A stretch of 64,000 bases of DNA. Origin: Monocercomonoides exilis. Taxonomy: Eukaryota; Preaxostyla; Oxymonadida; Polymastigidae. Each line of letters begins with the position of its first letter. Position 1 is the stretch's first letter. Shown here piece by piece: positions 46,816 to 58,425 of this stretch. The notes beneath the pieces are model-generated. The model had not been told where the DNA came from and did no database searches. It worked only from the letters and a program-made list of their open reading frames with translations. The translations under genes were made by a program, and so were the position numbers. The stretch lies in contig LSRY02000035.1 in assembly GCA_001643675.2 (NCBI GenBank), forward strand, positions 620,001 through 684,000. The letters run 5' to 3'.

Positions 46816-49800
46816 TCAGAACGGTCTGCGCAGGCGAGAAGGTGGAGGATAAGGCGGAGTGCTTTCGTAAGTGCGCCACACGCGCTGCAGAAACGGGTGC
46901 TCTGGAATGGCTCTGATGAGATACTCAGGAAAAGGGAGAGACTCGGAGTGCATATAGCTATTTTATTGTGGATGAAGAAAAGAGAAGGGAAGAGTGGTTG
47001 AGAGAAGAGGAGTGAAAGAAATAGGGGGAAAAAATTATTATTAAATCAAAAAATATAATAAAATATAACATAACATAACATAACATATATGCAAGAAATT
47101 AAAGAAATTAAAAAAAAAAAGAAAAGAAAAAGAATGAGAAATTAGTCATCTACCATCAAACTCCCATTCAAATATTACTCAAAAATAATAAGTGGCAAAT
47201 ATCCTTTTAGAGAGAAAAAAGAAAGAAAGAAAGAAAGAAAGAAAGAGATAGAGAAAACATTGAGAGAAGAGAGAGAAATATTCACTCCTTTCGTCTCAAA
47301 ATCTCATTCATTCTTTCACTCATTCCTCACAATTCTCTCGAATTCTCTCCTCCTTCACAATTTCCCACTCTCCATTCATCTCCAATCTCACACAAATCAA
47401 ATCACAAACCTCAAAAGCGGTTGTATTTTCAGTGCAAAGTTGATCTCCCTTATCACAAACATCCTTCTTTCTCGCTTCTTCCCACTCTCTCTCGCTTTGT
47501 CCAGCGTCTCGCTCCGATCCTCCTCGCTTCTTCTGCTCCCTTCTTTTCCCACTCCAATTGAGTCGCCCCTGCCGCTCCTCGAACCTGCGCTTCCCCATCC
47601 CCCACGACCTAGCCCGCCACCCGCAGGACCCGCTGTGCCACGCTGCCTCTCGATCATCCGCCTCTTCCTCCGCATTGCCTCCAGCTTCTCTGCCCATTCT
47701 TCTTCTTCTCCTCCTTCTCCTCCTCCAATTCCTCCAATTCCTCCTCCTCCCTGGTGGCTCCCTTCTCTTTCTCTCAGCCTGTCTCCTGCTGCCTTCATTT
47801 CCTTCTCCTCTTCTTCCAAAATACTCCGTTCATATTCACTAAGCTCAAGTTCATCTTCTCCTTTGCCTTTGCCTCTTCTTCCTCCTCTTCCTCCTCCTCT
47901 TCTTCTCCCTCCTCTTCCTCTTCCAAATTCCATTGCTCTTCTTCTTCTTTCACCTCCTTCTTCTCCACTCCCTTCCAAATATCTTCCTGCTCCCTTTGCA
48001 GATGATGCAAGTTTCTCTTCATTTGCATCTGAAGAAGAGGAAGAGGAAGAAGAAGAAGAAATATTCATTTTATTTGAGTGGCTCAAAGAAGATTTGCTTC
48101 GCAGTGGTTTCAGGGCAGAATGAGAGCGCTTCTCAAAAATGACTCGAATTCCTCTTCTGACAGCAGAGGTGGGGGAGAGAGGAGGAGAAAGAGAAGAACT
48201 AGAAGAAGAAGAAGAATTTGATTGAGAAGAAGAAGAAGAAAGAGAAGAAGAGGAGGTGATGGAGGAAAGAGAAGTCGATGATGATGGAAGAGAAATAACT
48301 TCTGGGTTTTTGATGTTTATTTGGCTGGAGGAAGTGATATGAGGAAGAAGATTAGATAAATTCTTTTTTTCTTCTTTCTTTTTCTTCTCTTTTCCTTCAT
48401 CTTCCTCCTCCTCTTCTCCTTCTCCTTCTTCCCCTTTTGAATATCTTTCTCGTCCATTTGTTAATTTTGAAATGGAAGAAGGAGAAGGAGAAGAAGGAGA
48501 AGATTTTTCATTTTCTTGCAAATTATCATTTTCCCCTTCATCTTCACCTGGAAATGCAATCTTTGCTAAATTCTCTTCCATTCCTTTTCTTCTCTTCTCT
48601 TCTTCTTCTCCTCCTCCTCCTCCTCCTCTTTCTTCTTCCTCCTCTTCTTCCTCTTCCATCACATCATCCAACATTATCATTCCGTTTGCTCTTCTTCTTC
48701 CTCTTCCACTTCTTTCTTTCTCTTTCAAAATATTTCTTTCTCTTTCTCTTTCTTCTTCCTCTTTTCCTTCTTCCTTTCTTTCTTCTTCTCTTCCTTCTCT
48801 TCCTTCTTCTTCTCTCTCTCTCCTTCTCCTCTCCTTCCTCTCCTTCTCCACCATCTTCCTCAACCTCCTCTCCATCTCCCTCTCTTCCTTCATCGCCTTC
48901 TTCCCTCTCACCACTTTCTCTATCAGCCTGTCCCCTTGTATGTCCATCTCTTCTCTTATTCTTTCTTCTTCCGCTTCTCTTTTCTCTGCTTTCAGCTTCT
49001 GGATAAATAGTTCTTCTTCTAGTTCTCCTTCTCCTTCCTCTTCATCATCATCTTCTTCTTCTTCTTCTTCTTCTTCACTTTCTTCTTCCTCCTCTTCCTC
49101 TTCTTCCTCCTCCTCATCATCATCTTCTTCTTCTTCCATTCTAAATATATCTTCAAATGTCAATACAGATCCATCAACCAATGAAAAATCTATCTTCTTC
49201 TTTCTTCCTTTGCTCTTCTCTTTCTTCTCTTCTCCTCCTTCTCTTCCTTCTCCTTCTTTCTTCTTCTTCTCCTTCTCTTCCTTCCTCCTCTTCCTCTTCA
49301 TCTCCTTTTCTTCTTTTTCTCTCCTCTTTCTCTCCATCTTTTTCTCCTTCTCCATCTCCTTCTCTCTTTTCATCTTCTTTTCTTCTCTCTCTTTCTCCAC
49401 TAAAACATAAGCGTCATTGAATCTTCTGTGTATTTCCCTCATTTTCGCGCCTTGCTGCTTCTGATGAAGAGAAGAGAGGAAGGAAGAGACGGAGAGAGAA
49501 AGAGAAGAAGGAAGAGAAGAAGAGGAGGAGGAAGAGGAAGAAGAGGAAGAGGAGAAGGAAGAAGAAGCAGGATTTAATGAAGAATTTGAGGAGGAAGAGG
49601 AAGAGGAGGAAGAATGAGAAGAATTAGTGCGAGGAAAAGCAGGAACAGAAGGATGAAGATGAAGATAAATAGAAGAGGAAGAGGAGGAAGAAAGAGAAGA
49701 AGAAGAAAACATAGAATGAATAGGAGTCATAGAAGATGAGGAGACAAATGGAAGAGTATGTTTGAAGTTATCAGAAGAAGAAGAAGAAAGAGAAGAAGAA

Positions 49801-52748
49801 GAAGAAGGAAAAGAGGAAGAAGAAGAAAAAAGAGAAGAAGAAAAATTATCTTCCCTTTTTCTTCTTCTGTTGCTGCTGTTGAGGTTAAATGAAGATGTAT
49901 GAGAAGCATCAAATGAACGAGAAAGTGGAGAAGAAGGAAAAGAAGAAGAAGAAGAAGAAGAAGAAGAAGAAGAAGAAGAAGAAGAAGCCAAAGAAGAATA
50001 ACAATTTCTTCCTTTTCCTTCCATCCCTCCTCTTTCTCCTCTTTCTCCTCTTCTCTCCATCCTCTCTTTCTTCTCTTCTCCTTCTCCTCCTTCATCAGGC
50101 GTTCCTCTCCCCATCCCCACCAGTTGTGTCTCTTCAATCACCATCTTGTTCAGCTCTGGGTGAATCTTGCCTGTTGCTATGCATTTCTTCATCACATTCA
50201 GCAGATCATGCTCAATCGAACCAAATTCTGAAAGAGAAGAAGAGGAAGAAGATGAAGTTAATCCTCTTCCTCCTCCTCTTATTCCTCCTTCTCCTTCCTC
50301 TCCTCCTCCTCCTTCTCCTTCTCCTCCTTCTCTCTTCCTCCTTCTCCTCTTGTTTGCACTCATCAGCTGCACAATAGCTGCCAGTGTGATTGCCTTCCTC
50401 TTCAGCTCCTGCTGTCTGACTGGGTCTGACTGGATGTTCTGTGTGAGACGGATCATTTTGGTGGCTATGGAGGAAGACTGCTTGTGGAGAGTGAGAGGAG
50501 AGGAAGAAGAAGGAGAAGGAGAGGGGGGAGAGGAAGAAGAGGAAATTAATGGAGAAGAAGAAGAAGATGATGACGATGATGATGATGGTTTAATTTGAAA
50601 AGAAGAAGAAGATGATGATGATGAAGTTATATTTGTTTGTGAATTCTTCAAAGACGAAGATGAAGAAGCACTAGTAGAAGTTGAAGAAAGCTGATTATCT
50701 TTTCTATGAGGAGACTTAAAAGATACCAATTTCTTTGAATTTCTTTGATTTTCACTCGAATTTTGCTGATTTGGCGAAGATGAACGTCTCAAAAATGGCA
50801 TTTTTTTCGTTTTTTCTTCAGAATTTTCGCTTTTTCTCATCGAAAATGACGTTTTTGTGCCTTTTTGCCTTAAATTTTGGGTTTTTTCTTGATTTTCTTG
50901 ACTTTCTTGGTTATTTCTGGGTTTATTGAAGGAATGAGAATTAGATAGAGAAGAAGAAGAATTTGAAGAAGAAGAATAAAAAGATGATGATGATGATGAT
51001 GATTGTTGGCGTAAAGGTGAATTTCTTATTCTTCTTTTTCCTCCTTTTCTTCCTTTTTCTTCTTCTTCTTCTTTCTCTATTTCTTCTTCTTCTCTTCCTC
51101 CTCTTCCTCCTCTTTCTCCTCTTTCCTCATTTTCTTTAATATTTTCCATTATTTTCATCTCCTTCATCTGATTTCCTTCTCTTTCTTCTGAATGCATCCG
51201 AATCATTCTCATCACAGGCGACCTCAAATAGCCTTTCAATATGTCGCTCCTCTCTTTCATTTGGGGCTTAATGGATATTTTGGATGGATTAGAGGAAGAA
51301 GAGAAAGAAGGAAAAGAATTAAATGGAGAGGAAGAAGAAGAAGAAGAAGAAGAAGAAGAAGAAACAGAAGAGCGAAATGAAGCAGATGTTGCTAATGTTG
51401 TGCCGTTGCGTGACACACTTCGAAGAGCATTTTCATTTCTTCCCTTGTTTTTCCCTCTCATTTCCTCTGCTTTGTCTCCTTCTCCACTCACTTCTCCTCT
51501 CTTCCTAATGTCCTTTTCTCTTTCTCTTTCTCTTTCTCTTTCTCTTTCTCTTTCTCTCTCCCTCACTTTCATTTTCGCTTTCTCTTCTCTCTTCTTCTCT
51601 CTCTCTGCCTCTCCTTCTCCTTCTCCACTCGCCCCTCCTTTCTCCACCATCTTCAGTGTCTCTTCTGCTCCTTCTATCACTTTCAAAAGCTCATCTTCGT
51701 CATGTCGCTTAAATTCCCCTCGTTCGCGCCTGCCGGCAGACGAAATGCTTCTTATGGGAACAGAAACATCCACAGATCGATTTTTGGGTGCTGAAAAATG
51801 CGAAGTTGATGGCAAAATAAGTGTGTGCGAACGCGGTCGTGTGGGGGAATTATACGAGGAGCGAAGAAGGGAAGAAGATTGATAAGAGTCTCCAGAAGCA
51901 GAGGCAGAGGCAGAGGCAGACGTTGAAACAGAAGGTGTGTCGCTCAGCAGCTGCTTCTGCATCAGCTCCTGCTGCCGTTGCGAGGCAAGAATGCGGCCGG
52001 CTTCTTGTCTGAGCTCTGCTGGGGCAAACAACATCTCCTGCACATCAACTGCTTTGCTCGCGAGGCTCTTATTCTCTGAGCAGTCGAGATGCAGCGGGCG
52101 GCTGTGCATCAGAAGGGAGCTGCGGACTGGATCGATGCGCGTCGATATGAGCGAGGAGAATAACGCGCTCGATCGAGAAGAATATGACAGATCTGCAGAT
52201 TCATGTAATTTGCTCTCATCGCAACCGTCTTTCAAACTGAATTCTCCATCGCTGCTGCTTCTTAAACTGGAAAAAGTGTCAAAGTCATGAACCAAAAGGG
52301 ACTTAAGTAATAAATCCTTTGATGATTCATCAGGCAAATCATCAATTTGTTGAACCAATGAATATGCATCCGAAACATCAAAGTCTCGAGCACTGGACAC
52401 GGGACTTGAAAGAGTTGTGAGGGATCTGTTTGTGATGGAAGTTCTGTTTGTGCTTGTCGATGGAATCGTCTCTGAATGCGAAAAAGGCGAGGCAATTGAA
52501 GAATATGAATGACGCTCAATATTTTCGATTTCCTTTTGTCTCATTTGCTCTCTTTGTTTCTTTGAAATTGTTGGAATCTTCAGGCAAGCAAGAGGTATCC
52601 TGGGAACAAATACTTTTTTTGGAACGCAAAGCTTTCCATCCCGCGATTTTTCCGCGTCTTCAGGCAATTCAAAAACAAAATTTGATGACGTGTTGCTTTC
52701 ACGAAGAAAAGGCCGTTCTAAAACTTTTGATTCAGTCATATTTGTCAT
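46816..52748 (-). CDS. Giant Ser/Glu/Lys low-complexity protein, two exons
   Basis: Exon 1 is 52748-47410 and exon 2 is 46957-46816 across a 452-nt intron (phase 2 on both sides), giving 1,826 aa. The N-terminal ~300 residues have normal complexity (LERPFLRES.., VPRIPLACLKIPTISKKQRE, DVSDAYSLVQQIDDLPDESS, DVQEMLFAPAELRQEAGRIL). The middle is poly-Ser blocks alternating with Glu/Arg/Lys/Gly-rich blocks encoded by (TCN)n and (GAN)n triplets. Charged blocks near 49100-49400 (EREEKKMKREKEMEKE types) could form long single helices or coiled coils. The last exon restores complexity: SYMHSESLPFPEYLIRAIPE..WRTYESTPPYPPPSRLRRPF. The conserved-looking two ends suggest a scaffold with an expanded centre. 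No family is recognised. Confidence 0.65.
47043..47246 (+). repeat. Short tandem repeats inside the intron
   Basis: (CATAA)n at about 47068-47090 and (GAAA)n at about 47217-47246, both inside the intron of the giant low-complexity gene. Confidence 0.7.
49921..49989 (+). repeat. (GAA)n triplet tract
   Basis: Near-perfect GAA repeat of about 16 units on the plus strand, read as poly-Ser (TTC register TCT/TCC) in the minus-strand gene. Confidence 0.75.
51508..51560 (+). repeat. (TTTCTC)n hexanucleotide tract
   Basis: About eight units, read on the minus strand as alternating Arg-Glu (RERERE..) in the giant protein. Confidence 0.8.
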
Positions 52749-53186
52749 TGCTTGAAATCAAAACGATAAATTTTAAAAACAGAAGCGATAACCTATCTAT
52801 CACATATTTCAGCAAATAATTGAAATATATATTTTAATATGAAATGTTTTCCATACAAATTAACTATCCAAATACGCAATCACAACTTTACAAAATGGTA
52901 ATTTATGAAAACAGATTGATCTGATGATTATATAAACTTTTTTTCAGAAAAAACACGAAATAAATTCACAAATAGAATTACATTCACATTTAAAAAAATG
53001 AAAAGAAAAAAGAAAAGAAAAAGAAAAAAGAAAAGAAAAGAAAAAAGTAAAAAGAAATGAAGAAATGTAGAAATAAAGAAAAAACATGTGTCACGTAAAT
53101 TATTTTGTTTCTGTTATTCGAAAGATTTTGAACATTTATATTAGAAAGTGATGGATGATTTTAGTATTTTTTAATTGGATTAAGTG
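52749..53186. other. 5' flank of the giant gene, AT-rich
   Basis: No gene seen. An (AAAAG)n-like purine run lies at 52998-53058. The MITE target duplication AAGTG ends the stretch. Confidence 0.5.
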
Positions 53187-53390
53187 GTTGATCCTTTTTG
53201 AAATCAAACTTTAGTTCGAGTTTTGATCAAAATTTTAATATCACTGGGATTTAGAAAAATTCTAGTTTATGCAATAGCAATATCATAAACAATATGAATT
53301 AACAGTTTAACTTCAATTTTTAAAAATCCCATTGAGAATAAAATTTTGATCAAAACTCGAACTAAAGAATGATTTCAAAAAGGATCAGCC
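53187..53390. mobile_element. Foldback MITE of about 204 bp, AAGTG target duplication
   Basis: The two arms (53187-53262 and 53315-53390) are inverted copies over about 76 bp at roughly 85% identity, including GATCCTTTTTGAAATCA and AGTTCGAGTTTTGATCAA. Identical 5-bp AAGTG flanks (53182-53186 and 53391-53395) look like a target duplication. It has no coding capacity. The 5-bp duplication does not fit the pogo or Merlin elements nearby. Confidence 0.7.
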
Positions 53391-53740
53391 AAGTGAAAAA
53401 GAAACAAACTTTCGTTGAAATGTTAATGAAACATAAAATAATTCAAATGCATTCGATAATTGTGCACTTAAAGATGTCTATGGAGTAGACTTTATAGTTT
53501 TAAATCTCTTCTTTTGAAAAAAGAGATGTTTCACTAATGTTTTCAAAAAATTTCATGTTTCAAATGCTCACACTCCGGAATTACTGAATGATGCAATATT
53601 TATCGAAAGCCAAAAATGAATCATCATAAGTGAATTTAATTTTTTTTAACAAAACTGGCACTATTGTATGATGCATTTAACTGAGAAATGTTTGCACAGG
53701 AAATACGGCAATTTTTTTAGTGCTAATGTTCATCCAGCTA

Positions 53741-54106
53741 TCGCATAAATTACCGGACAAGATTGATTTCCCAATAACTGCAAAAGGAATAATTCTGACA
53801 TTTATCCTATTAATATGTCTTAGCAACACTTACTCATATTATATGCAAAACTTTCAAAACAACTTCATTTGTGCTCAGAAAAAAACAATTATTAAAAGCT
53901 CGGAGAAATAGAATTTTGAGTTTCTCCGAGATTTCGATATTAATTTCTCCTGAGCACAAATGAGGCTGTATTGAAAGATTTGCATATAATATGAGTTTGT
54001 ATTGATGAGATACATTTTAAGGAAAATTATCGAAATTATTCCATTTGCAGTTGTAGTGAAATCGATTTTGTCCGGGATTTTGTGCGATGTCCGGTATTTT
54101 ATGCGA
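53741..54106. mobile_element. Foldback MITE of about 366 bp with TA duplication
   Basis: Left arm 53741-53905 and right arm 53920-54106 are inverted copies over about 165 bp (TCGCATAAA..TACCGGACA ends; TCATATTATATGCAAA; TTTGTGCTCAG). TA flanks both ends (53739-53740, 54107-54108). The right arm has an extra copy of the CGCA-CCGGACA end motif. The TA duplication and CCGG-containing ends fit mobilisation by a pogo/Tc1-type transposase. Confidence 0.7.
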
Positions 54107-54108
54107 TA

Positions 54109-55289
54109 TCTGTATATTTATCTTATTTGCACACCATTAACAAAATAAAACAGTTTTTTTATTTTTTTTCCTGCACAATAATGTTAGGATTATTGTTATG
54201 GATAACCAGAAAATGTTTGGAACAATTGGTTGTTTATTTCACAAACGCAAGAATATTGCCCCAAATGGAAAATATGACCCTGAATAAATATATTAATTTA
54301 TTGTGTGCGAGTTTTTGCAAATGGGCCGGTTTTGAACCAAACAATTATTAATTTTTATTTTTATTTTTTCAGAATAAAGCGACATCGCGAACAATTACGA
54401 TCGGATATTGTCACAAAAAGTTGGGCAAAACTTGATGTGATTATGTCTGGCTTGGACTGTGTTCACTGAGTTTTATTATCGAAATAAATAAAACACTCAT
54501 TTTTTTATTCAAATTTCTGTTCACACTTACGAAGCTTTTCAAAAAAAGAAGAAACCACTCAATGATGCTAATGAAATCATTCAAAGCGAAGTTCAGTGAG
54601 TGTGATAAGAAATTTGATCAAAATAAAATTTATTTTTTTATTTCGAGAAATAAACAAAGAGAATTTTTTCAAAAAAAAATGAACCAATTAAAAATAAAAA
54701 ATTAATAATTCAATAAAATAAGTATTTAAAAATGAATTTTCAACTATTCTAGAAAATGGATTCCTGAATAATTCAAATATCGCTCAACAAATTATAGATC
54801 ATTCTCAAAAAAAATAAAAAATTAAAACCTTCCAGTGAAAAGTGCTTCAAAATTTTTTGAATTCTAAGTTTTGCATAAAAAATATCATAGTTATTTGAAA
54901 ATGACTTTTTCACTTGAATATGTTCATTGAAAAATAATCTACACAAATAATATAATCGAATTTTTTCTCTGGATAAATTTGAATTCAAAAAAAATTATAA
55001 CCAATACACATTCACTCCTAGATGCAAAATTTAATATTTCCAATCAATTTGTTTCACAACAACAACTCTTTTTATTAATTTTTGGCTTTTTAAGTGACTT
55101 TTCAAAAAAAACATTTCAAAAGATTATGCAAGTGAAACAATACCAAAATTAATTGTTTTTCTTCACTTTAACAATAAAACTGCTCATAATTTATCAACGA
55201 TAAAAAAAACATTCAAACGTAAATTTTGTGACATAAACCCAATAAAACTGTTTGTACCATTTTTCAAAATGAAATGAAAAATAAAATTC
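54109..55289. other. AT-rich region with a doubtful exon pair
   Basis: Plus-strand pieces TRKCLEQLVVYFTNARILPQ (54212-54271) and, after a TTTTTTCAG at about 54363-54371, IKRHREQLRSDIVTKSWAKL ending in TGA (54470) could be the end of a gene, but I cannot support a full model. The rest is featureless. Confidence 0.3.
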
Positions 55290-56585
55290 TCATTTTTTTG
55301 AATTTCTGGAAACTTGCTTTTTTAGAATCGCTATTTGCTTGTCCTTTTGAGAGATAATTGTTTGCATTCTCTCTATTTGTTCCTCAAGAGCCTATAAAAT
55401 CCAAACATATCATGCATTTTGAGAAATTGATTACAGGAAAAATTTTTAAAGAAAAAGTATTTTAAAAAATTTGAAGAAAAATTAAAAATTTGTTTAATGT
55501 TAAAAAAAAATACCTTGCATTTTTGACTTAGAATTTCATTTTCTTGAAGCAGATCATTTGAAGAAGATTCAATTTGCTCTTTGGTAATTGAGGAATGAAG
55601 TGAATCGACAGAAGGATGAGAGATTCGTTTGCGAGATGCCAAGCTTGTCATTGCAACTTTATCTTCAAGTTCTCTTTGGGGAGAAGAAAACACTGGACCA
55701 GAAGATTTGCTCTCACTATCCAGTTTCTTTTGATCCGCCACATTAGATCGTGAAATGCTAACTTTAGATGAATTGATAATTTGCTTTTGGATCGGATTTG
55801 AACTTTTTTTAATAAAGCTTCCATGCGAGCCACTGCTCTTTGAAGACTTTTCACTTTTCTCTTGAATGGTTCCAGTGTCTTTTACTGGTGATGATATCTT
55901 ACTTGCTTCTTCTTCTTCTTCTCGCTGTAATGCTTCTTGAAGTTGCTTCTTTTCATTTGAAAGCTGAGAAATCGGCTTAACTGGTGGAAATTCTAAATAA
56001 AAATTAACATTAATTTTAAAGAAACGGTTGCATATAGACCTTTTCGTTCTGTGTAATAATATTCCATCTTAAATAATTTGATGCAAATAATCATTTGCAT
56101 TTAGCAATAAAGAAAAATATACCTCTGCATTAAATTCAAGCAAAACATATTCAATGGCTCCAGGAACAGAAGATGATAACGCTTGAATAATGTCAACAGG
56201 TATTTGATATCCAACTTTCTGAAAAACTTTTGCTATCAAGTATAACATAAATTAATTTTCTTCCAAAGTTAAAACCATTTAACGTTTGCCAATTATAAAT
56301 TTTCTTTGATAATGCATTTGCTGGACTATAGTTGTGAAGGTCAACAAGTTTTGGAAAACAAGCTTTACACACTTCGGCCATTAAGACTTTTTCATTAATT
56401 TAAGAAATTATATAAAAATCACGAAATTACCCATTGCTTAGAAATAAAATACATTTAAATGAGAGAAAACCTCCATCACTAAAATCTCGAGCAATGTTTT
56501 GCTTTGGTCTACTTAGGGCTATTGAATCAACCCATTCATAAACAAGACTGAGAGTTTCAGAATCCAAAGAAAAAAGGTCCATCAT
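55290..56585 (-). CDS. SPEF1: SPEF1/CLAMP-like microtubule-binding protein
   Basis: Six exons: 56585-56471, 56386-56276, 56226-56123, 56067-56040, 55992-55514 and 55391-55290, giving 312 aa with every junction in phase. SPEF1 bundles microtubules in the central pair of motile flagella. The N-terminal CH-type domain is clear: VYEWVDSIALSRPKQNIARD, FSDGVLMAEVCKACFPKLVD, LHNYSPANALSKKIYNWQTL, then VPGAIEYVLLEF (family PLSRPKRNLSRDFSDG..HNYVPANS..NW..LN). A Ser/Lys-rich linker follows, and the protein ends in a coiled coil (ALEEQIERMQTIISQKDKQI..LKKQ), as in SPEF1. The start ATG at 56585 was chosen because the upstream in-frame candidate is TTG. It diverges from the eL38 gene. Confidence 0.85.
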
Positions 56586-56859
56586 TAAAACGCTTTTTTG
56601 AACAATATTCAAAAGAAAAAATTTCCATTTATTAGCATCAGTTTAAAATATTTTTTCTATATCGCTTTTTAATAATAATAATATTTCAAACCAAAATATT
56701 CTAATATAAATATTGTGAGTTATTTGATCAAAAAGAATTCTTTCTTTTCACTTTGTTTCCACAAATAATATTTATATGCATCATATTTTCATTTCTATTT
56801 CAAACATTTTTTCTTCTTTGTCATTTTTGAATTAATGGAAAATAGATCAATCGATCAGA
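56586..56859. promoter_or_regulatory. Shared divergent promoter, SPEF1/eL38
   Basis: A 274-bp AT-rich gap between two divergently transcribed genes must hold both promoters. No recognisable TATA or initiator consensus could be assigned. Confidence 0.4.
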
Positions 56860-57371
56860 ATGGTGTGATACCTTTTTCTTGTTATTTTGTGCTTATTTGA
56901 GGCCATTAAATATATTTTGTAATAACGTCATTTTGTTATGATATTTATTGTGGTGAATTGTCGTTAATACGTTATAGCCATACAGATTCACTGATCTTGC
57001 AGAATTTGCTCGTATTGTTTCAATTTCTCGCAACAAAGGTATTAAAATATGATGTTATTATTGAAAGAATTATAATGTTATTTTATTAAAATGTATTTAT
57101 GTGTGGCTTTTGCTTTTTATCTGCAGTTTGCTATATCAAAAGAGACGGAGCAGTTTTTAAGTTCAAATTGAGAGGTCCAACTCAAAAAACTACTCTCATT
57201 GTTCATGACGCTTCAAAAGCAAGAAGTGTTCGACGATCAATTCCAAGAGGTTTTTTATTTCGTTTTTATTGCTTTTTTAAATATTCTTTGCTTGATGAAT
57301 CATTTCAATGTTTAATAGAATGGAAAATTGTCGATGTTGCTTTACACAAGAAGAAAGGAGGGAAAAAATAA
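56860..57371 (+). CDS. RPL38: Large-subunit ribosomal protein eL38
   Basis: Four exons: 56860-56862 (only the ATG), 56978-57038, 57127-57249 and 57319-57371, giving 79 aa in phase (family about 70). The protein reads PYRFTDLAEFARIVSISRNK, then VCYIKRDGAVFKFKLRGPTQ, TLIVHDASKARSVRRSIP and VALHKKKGGKK. This matches eL38 ([48 protein letters not shown]). The basic C-terminal tail is longer than usual. The first exon is inferred: ATG is followed at once by GTGTGA, and the next exon starts with the expected Pro after TTATAG. Confidence 0.75.
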
Positions 57372-57744
57372 AAGAATTTGAAAATCAAATATCCTTCTTT
57401 GAAACTTATTATTTTTAATTCATTTCTTAAAGAAAGATCAGATTTTCGAATAAACACATATGAATTGCATTTCTTTCGCGATGAAAGTTTTCATTTTTTT
57501 TTGCTTCATGATGCAAATGTTCAATTTTAAATATTGAAAAGAATATTATCTCTTCAATCTAAAAGATAATGATTTTCATTTTGAATGAACTCATTGGACC
57601 CCCCCAAAAAAATATCATCATTAACAAAGTGTCAATCTCCTAATTTTCCAAAATTCAACAAAAATTGTTTTTTAATTCTGTAATAGCTGTTTTATTGTTT
57701 TCTTCAAAAATTTATGATGTGATTCTCTTTTTCTTCTTTATTGT
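57372..57744. other. Convergent 3' intergenic spacer
   Basis: Separates the eL38 and RRM gene ends. Contains a CCCCCCC run at 57600-57606. No gene seen. Confidence 0.5.
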
Positions 57745-58425
57745 TTATGCTTTAACATCAGCAGATGATGCATTGGCTGGCTTTTCGAGTGCAGCTTGAA
57801 GTGTTACTGTTCTTCCAGAAAGTTCAAATGATGATTTTTCTTTTAAAGCTTTTTCTTGATCTTGGTGTGATGCAAATTCAACAAATCCATATCCACGAGA
57901 TGAACCATAGCGATCGCGAACAATCAATGCCTCTTTCACTGCATAACCTTCAAATACCTTTGCGAGTTCTTCTTCAGTCAACTTATATGGCAGCGAAGTG
58001 ACATAAACTCTTGTCTTTGAAGCTGGTGCATTTGGATCACGTGGTGCTCTTGGAGCTCTTGGAGCGCGTGCTCTTCTTGGACCACCAAATCCGTACATTC
58101 CTCCTCCAATTCTTCTTGATCCACGACCTCTTCTGTCAAGGGATCCTCTTGGGGCTCCTGCTGGCCTTGTTCCAGGGGCTCTTGGTTCTGATTTCGATAA
58201 CTCAATGCGAATTGGTCTTCCATCAAGATTTGTATTGTTCAATTTGTCGATTGCTGCAACAGCCGTTGCGTTATCTTTCATGTTCACGAAACCATAGCCA
58301 AGTGATCTACTTCCACGTGAAATAATAACGGCTTCAAGCACTTCACCAGCAGTTTCGAATAATTTACCAAGATTCTCGGCTGTTGTAGTAAAGCTAAGGT
58401 TTCCAACAAATAAACGATTTGACAT
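57745..58425 (-). CDS. RNA-binding protein with two RRM domains
   Basis: Intronless, 226 aa. ATG at 58425 was chosen over the TTG two codons upstream. RRM1 (about residues 4-78) has RLFVGNLSF (RNP2) and SLGYGFVNM (RNP1). RRM2 (about 138-212) has RVYVTSLPY and SRGYGFVEF. A linker rich in Arg, Gly, Pro and Ala (RGRGSRRIGGG, GGPRRARAPRAPRAPR) joins them and can add RNA affinity or be methylated. The short C-terminus ends ANASSADVKA. This layout occurs in hnRNP/nucleolin-like and shuttling mRNA-binding proteins, so the exact orthologue cannot be named. It diverges from the ATRAP-like gene. Confidence 0.88.
   Translation of the reverse strand: MSNRLFVGNLSFTTTAENLGKLFETAGEVLEAVIISRGSRSLGYGFVNMKDNATAVAAIDKLNNTNLDGRPIRIELSKSEPRAPGTRPAGAPRGSLDRRGRGSRRIGGGMYGFGGPRRARAPRAPRAPRDPNAPASKTRVYVTSLPYKLTEEELAKVFEGYAVKEALIVRDRYGSSRGYGFVEFASHQDQEKALKEKSSFELSGRTVTLQAALEKPANASSADVKA

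Noticed and set aside
47260-51882. Long plus-strand open frames rich in Ser, Leu and Phe (for example 47260-48123, 48472-49410, 51241-51882)
   Set aside because: They mirror the triplet-repeat minus-strand gene. The minus frame is continuous for 5.3 kb with normal-complexity ends, so the plus frames are compositional shadows.
53720-53911. 63-residue frame with a hydrophobic segment
   Set aside because: It lies mostly within one arm of a palindromic MITE. The hydrophobicity follows from AT-rich sequence.
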